From: Xanthobacteraceae bacterium
GTDB taxonomy: Bacteria; Pseudomonadota; Alphaproteobacteria; Rhizobiales; Xanthobacteraceae
Assembly (NCBI GenBank): GCA_024508855.1
Contig: JANINJ010000045.1
Span: 1 to 36,478, forward strand
Reading direction: 5' to 3'
DNA length: 36,478 nt
Within the stretch, counting starts at the first letter, position 1. Every line of letters begins with the position of its first letter. Below the pieces are notes generated by a model, which had not been told where the DNA came from, did not search any database, and saw only the letters and a program-made list of their open reading frames with translations. Shown in pieces: positions 26,488 to 35,882 of the stretch. The position numbers were made by a program, and so were the translations under genes.

Positions 26488-26838
26488 ATGGCAAATGCAA
26501 TCGCAAGACGCCTTCGCAAGCAACTCACACCGCAAGAAGTTAAACTATGGGTTCAACTTCGCGGCATGCGTCCACTCGGCTATCATTTCCGCCGCCAAGC
26601 TCCGATCGAAAGATACATCGTCGACTTCGTATGCTTTAGCCGCCGCCTCGTGATCGAGGTGGATGGCGGTCAGCATGGTTATGCGCAGGGCTTCGAGAGG
26701 GATATGCGGCGCGATGCATTTTTGTCGGCACAGGGCCTGCACGTTCTGAGATTCTGGAACTCTGACATTGACCGGAATCTCGACGGCGTGATGGATACGA
26801 TTATCGCAGCGCTCAAGACCCCCACCCCGCCCGGCTGA
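26488..26838 (+). CDS. DUF559 endonuclease-like protein
   Basis: The 116-residue product is a DUF559 protein, a Vsr/PD-(D/E)XK-like nuclease fold. The likely active-site residues are Asp46 (YIVDFVCF), Glu57 and Asp59 (VIEVDGGQH), with His63. The N-terminal helical part (RRLRKQLTPQEVKLWVQLRG) and 'GYHFRRQAPIERYIVDF' are typical. The substrate is unknown; a role in DNA mobility or repair is only suspected. The coding sequence sits exactly between two inverted repeats. Its last residues (TPTPPG) and its TGA stop are encoded inside the right repeat, the stop lying in the loop of a hairpin. A GTG at 26476 in the left repeat is an alternative start. Confidence 0.85.
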   Translation: MANAIARRLRKQLTPQEVKLWVQLRGMRPLGYHFRRQAPIERYIVDFVCFSRRLVIEVDGGQHGYAQGFERDMRRDAFLSAQGLHVLRFWNSDIDRNLDGVMDTIIAALKTPTPPG

Positions 26839-26869
26839 CGCCGGTCGACCCTCCCCGCAAGGGGGAGGG
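26821..26869. repeat. Right two-hairpin repeat of the DUF559 element (inverted)
   Basis: This is the inverted counterpart of the 26428-26478 repeat: CCCACCCCGCCC, then CCGGC-TGAC-GCCGG (26831-26844), then CCCTCCCC-GCAA-GGGGGAGGG (26849-26869). It contains the DUF559 stop codon. It also lies six bases from the stop of the convergent acyl-CoA synthetase gene, so the GC hairpins may double as a transcription stop for both genes. Confidence 0.8.
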
Positions 26870-26875
26870 AAAGCC

Positions 26876-28486
26876 TCACCCCAGCTTGCGCAATTCGCGG
26901 CGCAGCACCTTGCCGGTGGCGGTCATCGGCAGGCTTTCCGCGAACTGCACGATGCGTGGATATTCGTGCGCGGCGAGTTTTATTTTGACAAAGTCCTGTA
27001 TTTCGCGCGCCAGCGCATCGTTGGCCGCAAATCCCGGTCGCAGCACGATCCACGCTTTCACCGACTCGGTGCGGATCGGATCCGGCACGCCGACCACGGC
27101 GGCGAGCGCCACCGCCGGATGCTTGATCAGCGTATCCTCGATTTCCGCGGGCCCGATGCGATAGCCGGCGGAGGTGATGACGTCGTCCTCGCGGCTCATA
27201 TACCAGAAGTAATCGTCGTCATCGCGCTTGCCGAGATCGCCGGTGAGCAGGAAATCGCCGGCGTACTTCTTTGCGGTGGCGTCCGCGTTGGCCCAGTATT
27301 GCAGCATCATGCAGGGGTTCGGCCTGCGCACGCCGATGATGCCGGTGGTGCCGTTCGGCAGCACGTTGCCTTGGTCGTCGACGATGCGCACATCGAAGCC
27401 CGGCGTCGCCTTGCCCATCGAGCCCGGCAGAATCGGAAACAGCTTCGAGTTGTTACCGACCACGAGATTGCATTCGGTCTGGCCGTAGATTTCGTGCACC
27501 TCGACGCCGAACGTCGCACGCACCCACGCCAGCAATTCGCCGCCGAGCGACTCGCCGCCGGAGAAAATGCTGCGCAGCTTGACGCCGTCATGCTTTACGT
27601 CGGCCTGCCGCATCAGCTTCAGCGCGGTCGGCGGCAGGAACACGTTGCGCACCTTGTGATCGGCCATCAGCTGCATGGCTTCGTGCGGATCGAACTTCTT
27701 GGCGCGATAGCCGACCATCGGCACGCCGTGATACCAGGCCGGAAACAGCGCATCGAACAGCCCGCCGATCCACGCCCAGTCCGCCGGCGTCCACATGATG
27801 TCGCCGGGCTTCGGAAAGAAATCGTGCGCCATCTCGACATTGGGCAGATGGCCGAGCAGCACGCGATGCGCATGCAGCGCGCCTTTCGGATTTCCCGTGG
27901 TACCCGAGGTGTAGATGATGATCGCGGGATCTTCGGCGGCGGTGTCCACCGTCGCGAATTCGTCCGGCGCTTCCTCGATCGCCTGCCAGAACGATTTCGC
28001 GCCAGCATGGATATCGCCGCCGACGATATAGATGTCCTGCAGATGCGGCAGCCGCTCGCGGATCTTCGTCAGCTTCTCCCATCCGGTCTGGTCGGTGACG
28101 ATGGCTTTCGCGCCGGAATTGGCGAGGCGAAATTCCAGCGCGTCCTCGCCGAACAGCGTGAACAGCGGCACCGATACCAGCCCGGAACGAAACGCCGCGA
28201 GATGCGCCACCGGCAATTCCAGCGACTGCGACAGGAACACGCCGACGCGATCGCCGCGCGCGAGACCATCCGCCTTCAGCACATTGGCGAAGCGGCGCGA
28301 GAAATCGCGCAGCTCATCGAAGCTGGTATTGGTGACGCTGCCGTCCTCGTCGCGGAAGATCAGCGCCAGTTTTCCGGAGCCGTCGGCATGGCGGTCGCAA
28401 GCGGCGGTGGCGATGTTGAACTGCGCCGGCACGTCCCAGCGGAAATCACGATAGAGTGTGTCGTAGTCGGAGGTTTCGGTAAGCAT
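26876..28486 (-). CDS. Acyl-CoA synthetase, AMP-forming
   Basis: The 536-residue enzyme activates a carboxylic acid to its CoA thioester through an acyl-adenylate. Visible motifs are the phosphate loop YTSGTTGNPKG (192-202), the adenine-binding EIYGQTE, LTGDLGKRDDDDYFWYMSREDDVI with the hinge region, and catalytic Lys526 in MTATGKVLRREL. The closest impression is the medium-chain or aromatic acyl-CoA synthetase (ACSM/benzoate-type) group, but substrate is not predictable. The ATG at 28486 beginning MLTETSDYDTLYRDF is preferred over starts up to 28552. No beta-oxidation genes are nearby. Confidence 0.92.
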   Translation of the reverse strand: MLTETSDYDTLYRDFRWDVPAQFNIATAACDRHADGSGKLALIFRDEDGSVTNTSFDELRDFSRRFANVLKADGLARGDRVGVFLSQSLELPVAHLAAFRSGLVSVPLFTLFGEDALEFRLANSGAKAIVTDQTGWEKLTKIRERLPHLQDIYIVGGDIHAGAKSFWQAIEEAPDEFATVDTAAEDPAIIIYTSGTTGNPKGALHAHRVLLGHLPNVEMAHDFFPKPGDIMWTPADWAWIGGLFDALFPAWYHGVPMVGYRAKKFDPHEAMQLMADHKVRNVFLPPTALKLMRQADVKHDGVKLRSIFSGGESLGGELLAWVRATFGVEVHEIYGQTECNLVVGNNSKLFPILPGSMGKATPGFDVRIVDDQGNVLPNGTTGIIGVRRPNPCMMLQYWANADATAKKYAGDFLLTGDLGKRDDDDYFWYMSREDDVITSAGYRIGPAEIEDTLIKHPAVALAAVVGVPDPIRTESVKAWIVLRPGFAANDALAREIQDFVKIKLAAHEYPRIVQFAESLPMTATGKVLRRELRKLG

Positions 28487-28763
28487 CTGGCATCGTTCTC
28501 GAAGGGCACGCGGCGGATCGTCTTCTTCTATCAGCATTGCCGCTTGCATCACACCGATCTGAACGGTTGTTACCGGCGCTTGTTCGTCCGCACCCTGAAC
28601 GTTCCGTACGGCCTGCGGTTTTCACGAGGAATGAGCAGCCTACCGGTCCGCGTCCGGCCATCGAGATGGAACCCCTGCGCGATTGGCTGGTTTTCCATCT
28701 TCGGCGGCAAGATGGTTGCCGATGGCGAGAATTCCTATGAATTCCTTGAACAGACCCTCTGCC

Positions 28764-29963
28764 ATGGCAGATCGCCGCTCCGTTGACCTGACCGCGCCGG
28801 ACGCACGCGAGGACGCCCCCGCCTCGGACGACGCGCAGGATCACGACGTCACCCGCGCCGAGCGCCCGCAAGAACCGCCGGTTGACAAAGGCCGTGAGCA
28901 GACAAAGGCGCCTCCGGCGGACAAGCCGTCTGGCAGCCTGATGGACCGGATGCGTCAGCATCCGATCGCCATCGGTATCAGCTTCGGTCTCATCGTCATC
29001 GGCGTGGTGGGCGGCATCCTCTGGTATCTCAATGCACGACACTACGAGAGCACCGACGATGCCTTCATCGATGCTCGTCCGGTTTTCATCAGCCCGCAGG
29101 TCACCGGAAACATCACGGAGGTCGCGGTGACCGATAACCAGATCGTGCATCGGGGCGATCTGCTGGCGCGGATCGATCCGCGCGATTATCAGGCTGCCGT
29201 CGATCAGGCGGCAGCGCAGATCAAGCAGGCCGAAGCATCGTCCGCGAATCTGGACGCACAGATCGTTGCGCAACAGGCCCAGATCGAGCAGGCGCAGAAG
29301 CAGGAAACCGAAGCGCAGGCCGCGCTGAAATTCTCGCAAGACGAGAACAAGCGCTATCAGGATCTGCTGCGCACCGGATCCGGCACCGTGCAGCGCGCGC
29401 AACAGGCCTCGAGCGACCTGCAAGGCAAGCAGGCAGCCTTCGATGCCGCGCAGGCCGCGAGCCTGGTGGCACAACGCCAGACCGACGTGCTGAAGGCGCA
29501 GAAGGCCGGCGCGCTCGCGCAGATCGCGCAGGCCACGGCGCAGAAGGCGCAGGCCGACGCCAACCTGCAGCGCACGGAATTGCGCGCCACGGTCGATGGC
29601 CGCGTGACCAAACTGACCGCCGCGGTGGGAGCGCTTGCCGCCCCCGGCCAGTCGATCATGATCGTCGTGCCGCTGGACGTGTGGGTCACCGCCAACTTCA
29701 AGGAATCGCAACTGGCCGACATGAAGAACGGCCAGCCGGTGACGATCCGCATCGACGCCTACGGCAAGTCGTTCCCCGGACACGTCAACAGCATTCAGGC
29801 CGGCAGCGGCACCGCCTTCAGCCTGCTGCCTGCGGAGAACGCGACCGGAAATTATGTGAAGGTGGTGCAGCGCGTGCCGGTCAAGATCACGTTCGACCAG
29901 CGCCCGGATGTCGAACTGGGCCCGGGCATGTCGGTCGTGCCCACTGTCACGGTCCGCCCGTAA
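28764..29963 (+). CDS. HlyD/EmrA-type membrane fusion protein
   Basis: The 400-residue product is the periplasmic adaptor of a tripartite efflux pump. A polar, charged N-terminal 60 residues is followed by one membrane helix at about 68-88 (AIGISFGLIVIGVVGGILWY), then the lipoyl half-motif (ITEVAVTDNQIVHRGDLLARID), a long Ala/Gln-rich coiled coil (about 135-250), the second lipoyl half (LRATVDGRVTKL) and beta-barrel with TANFKESQLADMKNGQPV. This is the EmrA layout. Earlier ATGs at 28722 and 28737 are possible, the latter with GCGAGA upstream. The MFS transporter gene starts 12 bases after the stop, so they form an operon. Confidence 0.9.
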   Translation: MADRRSVDLTAPDAREDAPASDDAQDHDVTRAERPQEPPVDKGREQTKAPPADKPSGSLMDRMRQHPIAIGISFGLIVIGVVGGILWYLNARHYESTDDAFIDARPVFISPQVTGNITEVAVTDNQIVHRGDLLARIDPRDYQAAVDQAAAQIKQAEASSANLDAQIVAQQAQIEQAQKQETEAQAALKFSQDENKRYQDLLRTGSGTVQRAQQASSDLQGKQAAFDAAQAASLVAQRQTDVLKAQKAGALAQIAQATAQKAQADANLQRTELRATVDGRVTKLTAAVGALAAPGQSIMIVVPLDVWVTANFKESQLADMKNGQPVTIRIDAYGKSFPGHVNSIQAGSGTAFSLLPAENATGNYVKVVQRVPVKITFDQRPDVELGPGMSVVPTVTVRP

Positions 29964-29975
29964 GGCGCGTGTGCG

Positions 29976-31562
29976 ATGGCCGATGCAGCGGACAGCGGCA
30001 ACTCCGAATATGGCAATGCCAATCCGTGGCTGATCGCCGTTCTGGTGTCGGTGGCGACCTTCATGGAGGTGCTGGACACCACCATCGCCAACGTCGCGCT
30101 GCGTTATATTTCCGGCGGCCTCGCGGTGAGCAGCGACGAGGCCTCGTGGGTTGTGACCACTTATCTTGTCGCGAATTCGATCGTGCTGGCCGCGAGCGGA
30201 TGGCTGGCGCAGATGTTCGGACGGCGAAACTTCTTCCTCGTCTGCATCGCACTGTTCACCGTCAGCTCACTCCTGTGCGGCATCGCGTGGAATTTGCAGG
30301 CGCTGCTGATCTTCCGCGTGATGCAGGGCCTCGCCGGCGGCGGCATGACGCCGGTGGCGCAGTCGATTCTCGCCGCCGCCTTTCCGCCCGCGAAACGCAG
30401 CCAGGGATTTGCGCTCTACGGTATCGCCGTGGTGGTTGCGCCGGTGGTCGGGCCGACGCTCGGCGGATGGCTCAGCGACAACTGGTCCTGGCACTGGTGT
30501 TTCCTGATGAACGTGCCGGTCGGGATCGCATCGCTGGTCCTGATCTATTTCATCATCCCGAGTTCACCGGAGCGGCAGGCCGAACGGCGGCAGATGTGGA
30601 CCACGGGATTCAACTTCGATCTCGTCGGATTTTTATTGGTCGCGTCGTTCCTCGGTGCGCTCGAAGTGGTTCTCGATCGCGGCCAACTCGACGATTGGTT
30701 CAGTTCGTCCTTCATCGTCACCTTCGCGGCGATCTCGGCGATTGCCCTGCTGCTGTTCATCCCGTGGGAATTGACGCGCGAGCAGCCACTGATCGATCTC
30801 AAGATGCTGACGCGGCGGCAATTCGGCACCTGCTTCATCATCATGCTGGTCACCGGCGCGCTGCTGATCGCCACCACGCAGGTCATGCCGCAGCTGCTGC
30901 AGGAGCGGTACAATTACACGGCGACCTGGGCGGGACTAGCGATCTCGCCCGGCGGGCTCGTCACCATGTGCATGATGCTGGTGGTCGGGCGGCTCGGCTC
31001 CGTGCAGCCGCGCTACCTGATCGCCGCCGGCGGCTGCATCGCGGCGCTGGCGATGATCGACCTGCTGCGCATGACCCCGGATGTCGATTTCTGGTTCTTC
31101 GCCTGGTCGCGCATCATCCTCGGCATGGGATTGCCGCTGATCTTCATTCCGATCACGGCAGCGTCCTATGACGGCATCCCGCCATCCAAGACCGACCAAG
31201 CCTCGGCGCTGATCAATCTGGCGCGCAACTTCGGCGGATCGATCGGCGTCTCGCTCAGCCAGACCGTGCTGGCGCAACGCGAGCAGTTTCACCAGAGCCG
31301 CCTTGTCGAACACATCGGCACATGGAATCCGGTCTATAACGATACGCTGGCGCGCGTGCAGCAATATCTGAAGACCCAGAGCGCCACGGGAAACACGCCG
31401 GGATCGAGCGTCGCGGTGATCGGGCAGATTCTGCAGGGGCAGGCGGTGCTGCTCGCCTATATCGATGTGTTCGTGGTGCTCGCCGCCCTCGCCGGCTTGA
31501 TGGTGCCGCTCGCGTTGTCGCTACGCACGGTGAAGCGCGGCGGCTCGGCGCCGGCGCACTAA
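29976..31562 (+). CDS. EmrB/QacA family MFS drug transporter (DHA2)
   Basis: The 528-residue inner-membrane protein is a 14-helix drug:proton antiporter. It shows VATFMEVLDTTIANVALRYI (motif D1 of the DHA2 family), GWLAQMFGRRNFF (motif A), FRVMQGLAGGGMTPVAQS, and GIAVVVAPVVGPTLGGWLSD (motif C), which marks antiporters. With the adjacent membrane-fusion gene it would build an EmrAB-like pump that needs an outer-membrane TolC, not encoded here. No regulator is adjacent. Its TAA overlaps the stop of the convergent yqeY gene by three bases. Confidence 0.93.
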   Translation: MADAADSGNSEYGNANPWLIAVLVSVATFMEVLDTTIANVALRYISGGLAVSSDEASWVVTTYLVANSIVLAASGWLAQMFGRRNFFLVCIALFTVSSLLCGIAWNLQALLIFRVMQGLAGGGMTPVAQSILAAAFPPAKRSQGFALYGIAVVVAPVVGPTLGGWLSDNWSWHWCFLMNVPVGIASLVLIYFIIPSSPERQAERRQMWTTGFNFDLVGFLLVASFLGALEVVLDRGQLDDWFSSSFIVTFAAISAIALLLFIPWELTREQPLIDLKMLTRRQFGTCFIIMLVTGALLIATTQVMPQLLQERYNYTATWAGLAISPGGLVTMCMMLVVGRLGSVQPRYLIAAGGCIAALAMIDLLRMTPDVDFWFFAWSRIILGMGLPLIFIPITAASYDGIPPSKTDQASALINLARNFGGSIGVSLSQTVLAQREQFHQSRLVEHIGTWNPVYNDTLARVQQYLKTQSATGNTPGSSVAVIGQILQGQAVLLAYIDVFVVLAALAGLMVPLALSLRTVKRGGSAPAH

Positions 31563-32014
31563 CCCGTCAGCGCCGCCTTCACGAGGCCGCTGGCTTTGCC
31601 GAAATCCATCTGCCCGGCGTATTTCGCCTTCAGCGCGCCGATCACCTTGCTCATGTCCTTGATGCCGGCGGCATTGGTTTCGGAGATGATGGCGCCGATC
31701 GCAGCCTTCACCTCGTCTTCCGACATCTGCTTCGGCAGATAGGCCGAGATGATGGCGATTTCCTCACGCTCCTGCGCCGCGAGCTCGGCGCGGCCGCCCT
31801 TGTCGTAAAGCTCCACCGATTCCTGCCGTTGCTTGATCATCTTCTGCAGCACGCTGAGCAGGTCGCCATCCGAGAGCGGCGGCTTGCCCTGCCCGCGCGC
31901 CTCGATGTCGGCGTTCTTGATGGTCGAGTTGACCATGCGCAGCGTCGACAGTGCGCGCTCGTTCTTGGCCTTCATGGCCTCCTTGACCGCATTGTTGATG
32001 GCATCGCGCAACAT
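31559..32014 (-). CDS. GatB/YqeY domain protein
   Basis: The 151-residue product is a YqeY-like protein, homologous to the C-terminal tRNA-binding tail of GatB. It has the typical MLRDAINNAVKEAMKAKNERAL, LSTLRMVNSTIKNADIEARG, VLQKMIKQRQESVELYDKGGR, EREEIAIISAYLPKQMSE and GALKAKYAGQMDFGKASGLVK. The function is unknown; it may help amidotransferase or tRNA handling. GAGAGGAGAG just before the ATG at 32014 decides that start over one at 32038. In many alphaproteobacteria this gene adjoins dnaG; here about 10 kb separates them. Its stop overlaps the stop of the MFS gene (CTAA). Confidence 0.93.
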   Translation of the reverse strand: MLRDAINNAVKEAMKAKNERALSTLRMVNSTIKNADIEARGQGKPPLSDGDLLSVLQKMIKQRQESVELYDKGGRAELAAQEREEIAIISAYLPKQMSEDEVKAAIGAIISETNAAGIKDMSKVIGALKAKYAGQMDFGKASGLVKAALTG

Positions 32015-32094
32015 GGAAACTCTCCTCTCGCGGCGCATCGCGCCGCCTCATTCGTATCGGGGCCTGATGTAAGCCCGCGGGCCGTATGAAACAA

Positions 32095-32796
32095 CTAGTT
32101 CTGCATCCACGCGACCAGCGCTTCCGCGGTTTCGCGCGGCTTCTCTGGCTGCGGCAGGTGCCCGCAATCCGGAATGATGACGAGCTTCGCGCCGTTGATG
32201 CCGTCGGCCATCTCCGCCGACAGCGTATTCGACAGCGTATTGTCGGTATCGCTGCTCAATACCAGCGTCGGACAGCGGATCGTCGCCAGCGTCGGCCGTG
32301 AGTCCGGCCGCGCCATGATGGCGGTGAGCTGGCGGACAAAGCCTTCGGACGTAACGTCGTCGCCCATGTCGTGCACCAGCTTGCGCAGCGTCGAGTCGCC
32401 GTGCCGCGATGGATGCACGAAGCCGGGATAGAGCCCGTCCAGCACCTCGTGCAGGCCGCCGGCCTTCACCCTGGCAAGCTGGCCGCCGCGCCGCTCGCGC
32501 ACTTCCGGCGAATCCGGCCGTGCCTGGGTGTTGATCAGCGCCAGCTTCGCCACGCGATCCGGCGCCTGCCGCATGATCTCGAAGGCGATGTAGCCGCCCA
32601 TCGAATGCCCGGCGAGCGCGAAACGCGGCGGTGCTTCCGCCAGAATGCGCCGTGCGATCGCACCCATGGTGTCGTCGCGAACATGATTGGCGACCGTCAC
32701 CGGCCCGAAGCCCCACAGCGCATCCGCCACCGGCGCGTAGATACGCGGCGAGCCGCCAAGACCCGGAATCAACAGAACAGGCATCGAATTCAGCAT
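32095..32796 (-). CDS. Alpha/beta hydrolase
   Basis: The 233-residue product has the alpha/beta-hydrolase fold: oxyanion start PVLLIPGLGGSPRIY, nucleophile Ser65 in AGHSMGGYIAFE, an acid residue around LVLSSDTDN and catalytic His213 in IIPDCGHLPQPEKP. No signal peptide is present. Substrate is not predictable. The start ATG at 32796 or the internal ATG at 32784 both fit. A start at 32853 would overlap the upstream oxidoreductase gene by 11 bases. It lies 46 bases downstream of that gene and is probably co-transcribed with it. Confidence 0.85.
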   Translation of the reverse strand: MLNSMPVLLIPGLGGSPRIYAPVADALWGFGPVTVANHVRDDTMGAIARRILAEAPPRFALAGHSMGGYIAFEIMRQAPDRVAKLALINTQARPDSPEVRERRGGQLARVKAGGLHEVLDGLYPGFVHPSRHGDSTLRKLVHDMGDDVTSEGFVRQLTAIMARPDSRPTLATIRCPTLVLSSDTDNTLSNTLSAEMADGINGAKLVIIPDCGHLPQPEKPRETAEALVAWMQN

Positions 32797-32842
32797 TTGC
32801 GCCCCCGGTTTCGTTGCCCCACCCGCCCCAGATAAAATCGCA

Positions 32843-33832
32843 TCAAGCGACATCCGGTGCAATCCGCACCACCATCTTGCCGATCGCGCTGCGTGTCGCC
32901 ATCGCGGCGAAAGCGGCACGAAAGTCCTCGAACGCGAATACCTCGACAGCCGGCGGCTTGAGATGTCCGCCCGCAAACCATCCGAGCAACGCCCGCACCA
33001 GCCGCGCATGAATCTCCGGCTCGCGGGTGCGGACCTGCGCCAGATCGACGCCCATCAGCGACGCGCCTTTCAGGAGCGCTATGTTGAACGGCAATGCAGG
33101 AATTTTCCCGGCAGCGAACCCGACCACGAGATGACGGCCGCGCCAGGCCAGCGCGCGAAACGCCAGCGGCGATATCTCGCCGCCGACGCCATCGAAGATC
33201 ACATCGACGCCCTTGCCGCCGGTCATGCCCTTCAGGGTGTCGCGCCAGTCCGGCTGCGTGTAGTCGAGCACGTCGTCGGCACCCTGCGAGCGCGCGAACT
33301 GCCGCTTGGCCTCGGTCGAGGCCGCCGCAATGACCCGCGCGCCGAGCAGCTTGCCGAGATTGACCGCCGCCGTGCCGGTGCCGCCCGAGGCGCCGAGCAC
33401 CAGCAATTGCTCGCCGGCGCGCAGTTGCGCGGTCTCGCTCAGCGCGTAGAGCGCCGTGGTGTAGTTGGCGAGCAGCCCCGAAGCCTGCGCGAGATCGACG
33501 CCGTCGGGGACGACATGCAGGTCCGCCGCCGGATAGACCGCGAATTCGGCCAGCGCACCGCGCAGGCCCAGGCCGAGCACGCGCTGCCCGACTTGCAGCG
33601 TGGTGACGCCGCTGCCCAGCGCATCGACGACGCCGGCATATTCCATGCCCGGAATGAACGGCAGCGGGTCCTTCGTCTGATAGAGCCCCTGGATTTTCAG
33701 CCCGTCGACGAAGCCGATGGCGGCCGCCGCGACGCGGATGCGGACCTGGCCTTCGCCCGGCTGCGGGATCGGCACGTCGGCCAGTTGCTGTCCGTCCACC
33801 GGCCCGTATCGCTCCACCACAACCGCCTTCAT
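32843..33832 (-). CDS. Zinc-independent quinone oxidoreductase (MDR family)
   Basis: The 329-residue product belongs to the zeta-crystallin-like medium-chain dehydrogenase/reductase group. The N-terminal GroES-like domain starts MKAVVVERYGPVDGQQLAD and the Rossmann motif is LLVLGASGGTGTAAVNLGKL. There are no Cys/His ligands for a catalytic zinc. QGADDVLDY and DVIFDGVGG are typical of NADPH:quinone or enoyl reductases. The ATG at 33832 gives the family start. A further frame to 33865 adds 11 residues without support. It is divergent from carA, with 168 bases between the starts. Confidence 0.9.
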   Translation of the reverse strand: MKAVVVERYGPVDGQQLADVPIPQPGEGQVRIRVAAAAIGFVDGLKIQGLYQTKDPLPFIPGMEYAGVVDALGSGVTTLQVGQRVLGLGLRGALAEFAVYPAADLHVVPDGVDLAQASGLLANYTTALYALSETAQLRAGEQLLVLGASGGTGTAAVNLGKLLGARVIAAASTEAKRQFARSQGADDVLDYTQPDWRDTLKGMTGGKGVDVIFDGVGGEISPLAFRALAWRGRHLVVGFAAGKIPALPFNIALLKGASLMGVDLAQVRTREPEIHARLVRALLGWFAGGHLKPPAVEVFAFEDFRAAFAAMATRSAIGKMVVRIAPDVA

Positions 33833-33921
33833 CGCGCGTCCATATCCCTGATTTCCTTGAGACATTCCGTCTCCGCCAACCCAAACGGCGGACCGTCGAA
33901 GGTAACGGGCCGGGCCTCGCT

Positions 33922-33968
33922 GTCAAATGCAGCAAAACACCGGTGCGAATCCGGTCTGCGGCTTTGAC
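33922..33968. ncRNA. Candidate structured leader upstream of carA
   Basis: Three nested pairings fit one 47-base segment: GTCAAA (33922-33927) with TTTGAC (33963-33968), GCAG (33929-33932) with CTGC (33956-33959), and ACCGG (33939-33943) with CCGGT (33951-33955) around the seven-base loop TGCGAAT. The right end is 32 bases before the carA ATG. The inner arm looks like a tRNA T-arm, but no matching acceptor stem exists, so it is not a tRNA. The same hairpin also exists on the other strand, in the quinone oxidoreductase leader. It is a prediction from sequence pairing only. Confidence 0.45.
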
Positions 33969-34000
33969 GCGGTGCGGCAGCGGGACTATGTAGTGCGCTC

Positions 34001-35191
<1,191 letters not shown>

Positions 35192-35199
35192 GGATACGC

Positions 35200-35303
35200 C
35201 GTCATCCTGAGGTGCGAGGGCGAAGCCCGAGCCTCGAAGGATGGTGACATCATCATGCGATCCTTCGAGGCTCGCCGAAGACGGCTTGCACTTCAGGATG
35301 ACA
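35200..35303. repeat. Palindromic intergenic repeat (CATCCTGAGG family), second copy
   Basis: This is a second copy of the unit at 24427-24534. The left end is CGTCATCCTGAGGTGCGAGG and the right end reads TTGCACTTCAGGATGACAG, with inner inverted GAGCCTCGAAGGATG and CATGCGATCCTTCGAGGCTC. It starts eight bases after the carA stop codon, where the hairpin could end transcription or protect the 3' end. The right arm has more mismatches than in the first copy. Confidence 0.85.
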
Positions 35304-35325
35304 GCAGTGCTGCTGAGACACACAA

Positions 35326-35823
35326 ATGGATGATAAAAGCCATCCCCCTATCTCCTACGGCCTGACGCCGCCGGACGTGCTGGCGTCGATGAGCGGCATC
35401 GATTTCCTGCGCAAGATGTTCGCCGGAGAATTCCCGCACGCCACGATGATGCAGCAGGTCGGCCTTGTCGGCGGCAGCGCGGAGCCCGGCTTCGTGGTGT
35501 TTCGCGCGCAGCCCGGGCCGCAGCATTACAATCCGATCGGCACCGTGCATGGCGGCTTCGCCGCGACGCTGCTGGATTCCGCCATGGGCTGCGCAGTGCA
35601 ATCGATGCTGCCGACCGGCACCGTCTATACTTCACTGGAATTCAAGATCTCGCTGATCCGCGCCATCACCAGCGACACCGGCGAAGTGCGCGCCGAGGGC
35701 CGCGCGCTCAATGTCGGCCGCCGCGTCGGCACCGCCGAGGGGCAACTGCTCGACGCCAAGGACCGCCTGCTGGCGCACGGCACCACGACGTGCCTAGTGT
35801 TCGAGGCACCGAAGCCCGCTTAA
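35326..35823 (+). CDS. PaaI-type thioesterase (hotdog fold)
   Basis: The 165-residue product is a PaaI/YdiI-type acyl-CoA thioesterase: NPIGTVHGGFAATLLDSAMGCAV is the hotdog helix region with the conserved HGG, and SLEFKISLIRAIT and GRRVGTAEGQLLDAKDRLLAHGT complete the fold. The family hydrolyses CoA thioesters, often of aromatic acids. The substrate is not known here. An N-terminal extension of about 30 residues precedes the fold. The cupin gene begins 59 bases downstream on the same strand. Confidence 0.9.
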   Translation: MDDKSHPPISYGLTPPDVLASMSGIDFLRKMFAGEFPHATMMQQVGLVGGSAEPGFVVFRAQPGPQHYNPIGTVHGGFAATLLDSAMGCAVQSMLPTGTVYTSLEFKISLIRAITSDTGEVRAEGRALNVGRRVGTAEGQLLDAKDRLLAHGTTTCLVFEAPKPA

Positions 35824-35882
35824 GGGAACCGGACTCTTCCGTCGAGATTAGACTCCGTGGCGTCACGCGCATGGAGGATGAG

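Noticed and set aside
26966-28786. A 606-codon open frame on the plus strand opposite the acyl-CoA synthetase gene
   Set aside because: It is the antisense shadow of a clear AMP-forming synthetase, rich in His, Arg, Ala and Val without any family motif.
29681-31171. Long frame of 496 codons overlapping the efflux genes
   Set aside because: It is out of frame with both the HlyD-like and MFS genes, which have clear families, and has shadow composition (high Arg, His, Ala).
33888-33968. Possible tRNA suggested by a T-arm-like hairpin before carA
   Set aside because: There is no matching acceptor stem, D-arm or anticodon arm at the required distances, so it was kept only as a hairpin candidate.
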